DNA of 5,889 bases from Bacteroides sp. (GTDB lineage Bacteria > Bacteroidota > Bacteroidia > Bacteroidales > Bacteroidaceae): contig DXLM01000109.1 in assembly GCA_019414725.1 (NCBI GenBank), positions 1 to 5,889 of the forward strand. Direction: 5' to 3'. A program made the position numbers and the translations under genes. Below the pieces are notes generated by a model. That model ran no database searches. It was given only the letters and a program-made list of their open reading frames with translations, and was not told where the DNA came from. Numbering within the stretch: the stretch's first letter is position 1; the number at the start of each line of letters is the position of its first letter. This document shows, in pieces, positions 5,826 to 5,889 of this stretch.

Positions 5826-5889
5826 CCCCCAATATAAGGACGTTTTTAAAAAAGATCAAGAGCTTTTCAAATAACAACAGGAACTTTTT

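Larger units (their letters stand above)
5341..5889. other. 549-nt intergenic region without a convincing gene
   Basis: No open frame here has the length or composition of a conserved protein. It holds a strong hairpin terminator for the upstream operon (5414-5462), a second terminator-like hairpin (5555-5598), an AT-rich hairpin (5612-5637), two near-identical 17-nt repeats (5640-5656 and 5809-5825), and an alternating purine-pyrimidine block (about 5739-5806). The longest open frame on the plus strand in the last part is only 48 codons (5728-5874) and is largely a by-product of the simple-sequence block. No tRNA, tmRNA, RNase P RNA or riboswitch was recognised. The next gene presumably begins or ends beyond the right edge. 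Confidence 0.7.

Overview
The window looks like a piece of core chromosome from a Bacteroides-type member of the Bacteroidota (Bacteroides/Phocaeicola or a close relative). The evidence is a textbook Bacteroides promoter (TTTG, 19-nt spacer, TAnnTTTG) in front of the pyruvate phosphate dikinase gene, AT-rich intergenic DNA, the absence of clear Shine-Dalgarno sequences, and the character of the proteins. The species call is inference; no marker here fixes it.

Layout. Positions 29-2749, minus strand: a complete pyruvate, phosphate dikinase (ppdK, 906 aa). Positions 2750-2947: a 198-nt divergent intergenic region holding a strong ppdK promoter, a probable promoter for the plus-strand genes, and between them a 22-nt near-perfect palindrome that shares a 9-nt motif with an adjacent direct repeat, a candidate operator. 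Positions 2948-4369, plus strand: a complete RlmD/RumA-type 23S rRNA m5U methyltransferase with its iron-sulfur cysteines, using a GTG start. Positions 4414-5340, plus strand: an S4-domain RluA-family pseudouridine synthase, 44 nt downstream and probably in the same operon. Positions 5341-5889: 549 nt without a convincing gene. It holds a strong bidirectional terminator, a second terminator-like hairpin, an AT-rich hairpin, and an odd block of alternating purine-pyrimidine DNA rich in TATGT, bracketed on its outer sides by two nearly identical 17-nt repeats.

How the genes work together. The two plus-strand genes form a small RNA-modification operon: one enzyme makes 5-methyluridine in 23S rRNA, the other isomerises uridine in a structured RNA, probably rRNA. 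The divergent ppdK is central carbon metabolism (pyruvate/PEP interconversion using ATP, phosphate and pyrophosphate). Sharing a regulatory region may coordinate ribosome maturation with energy state, but that is speculation.

I found no mobile element, CRISPR array, defence system, rRNA or tRNA gene. The coding part is ordinary housekeeping. The least explained sequence is the right-hand 300 nt.
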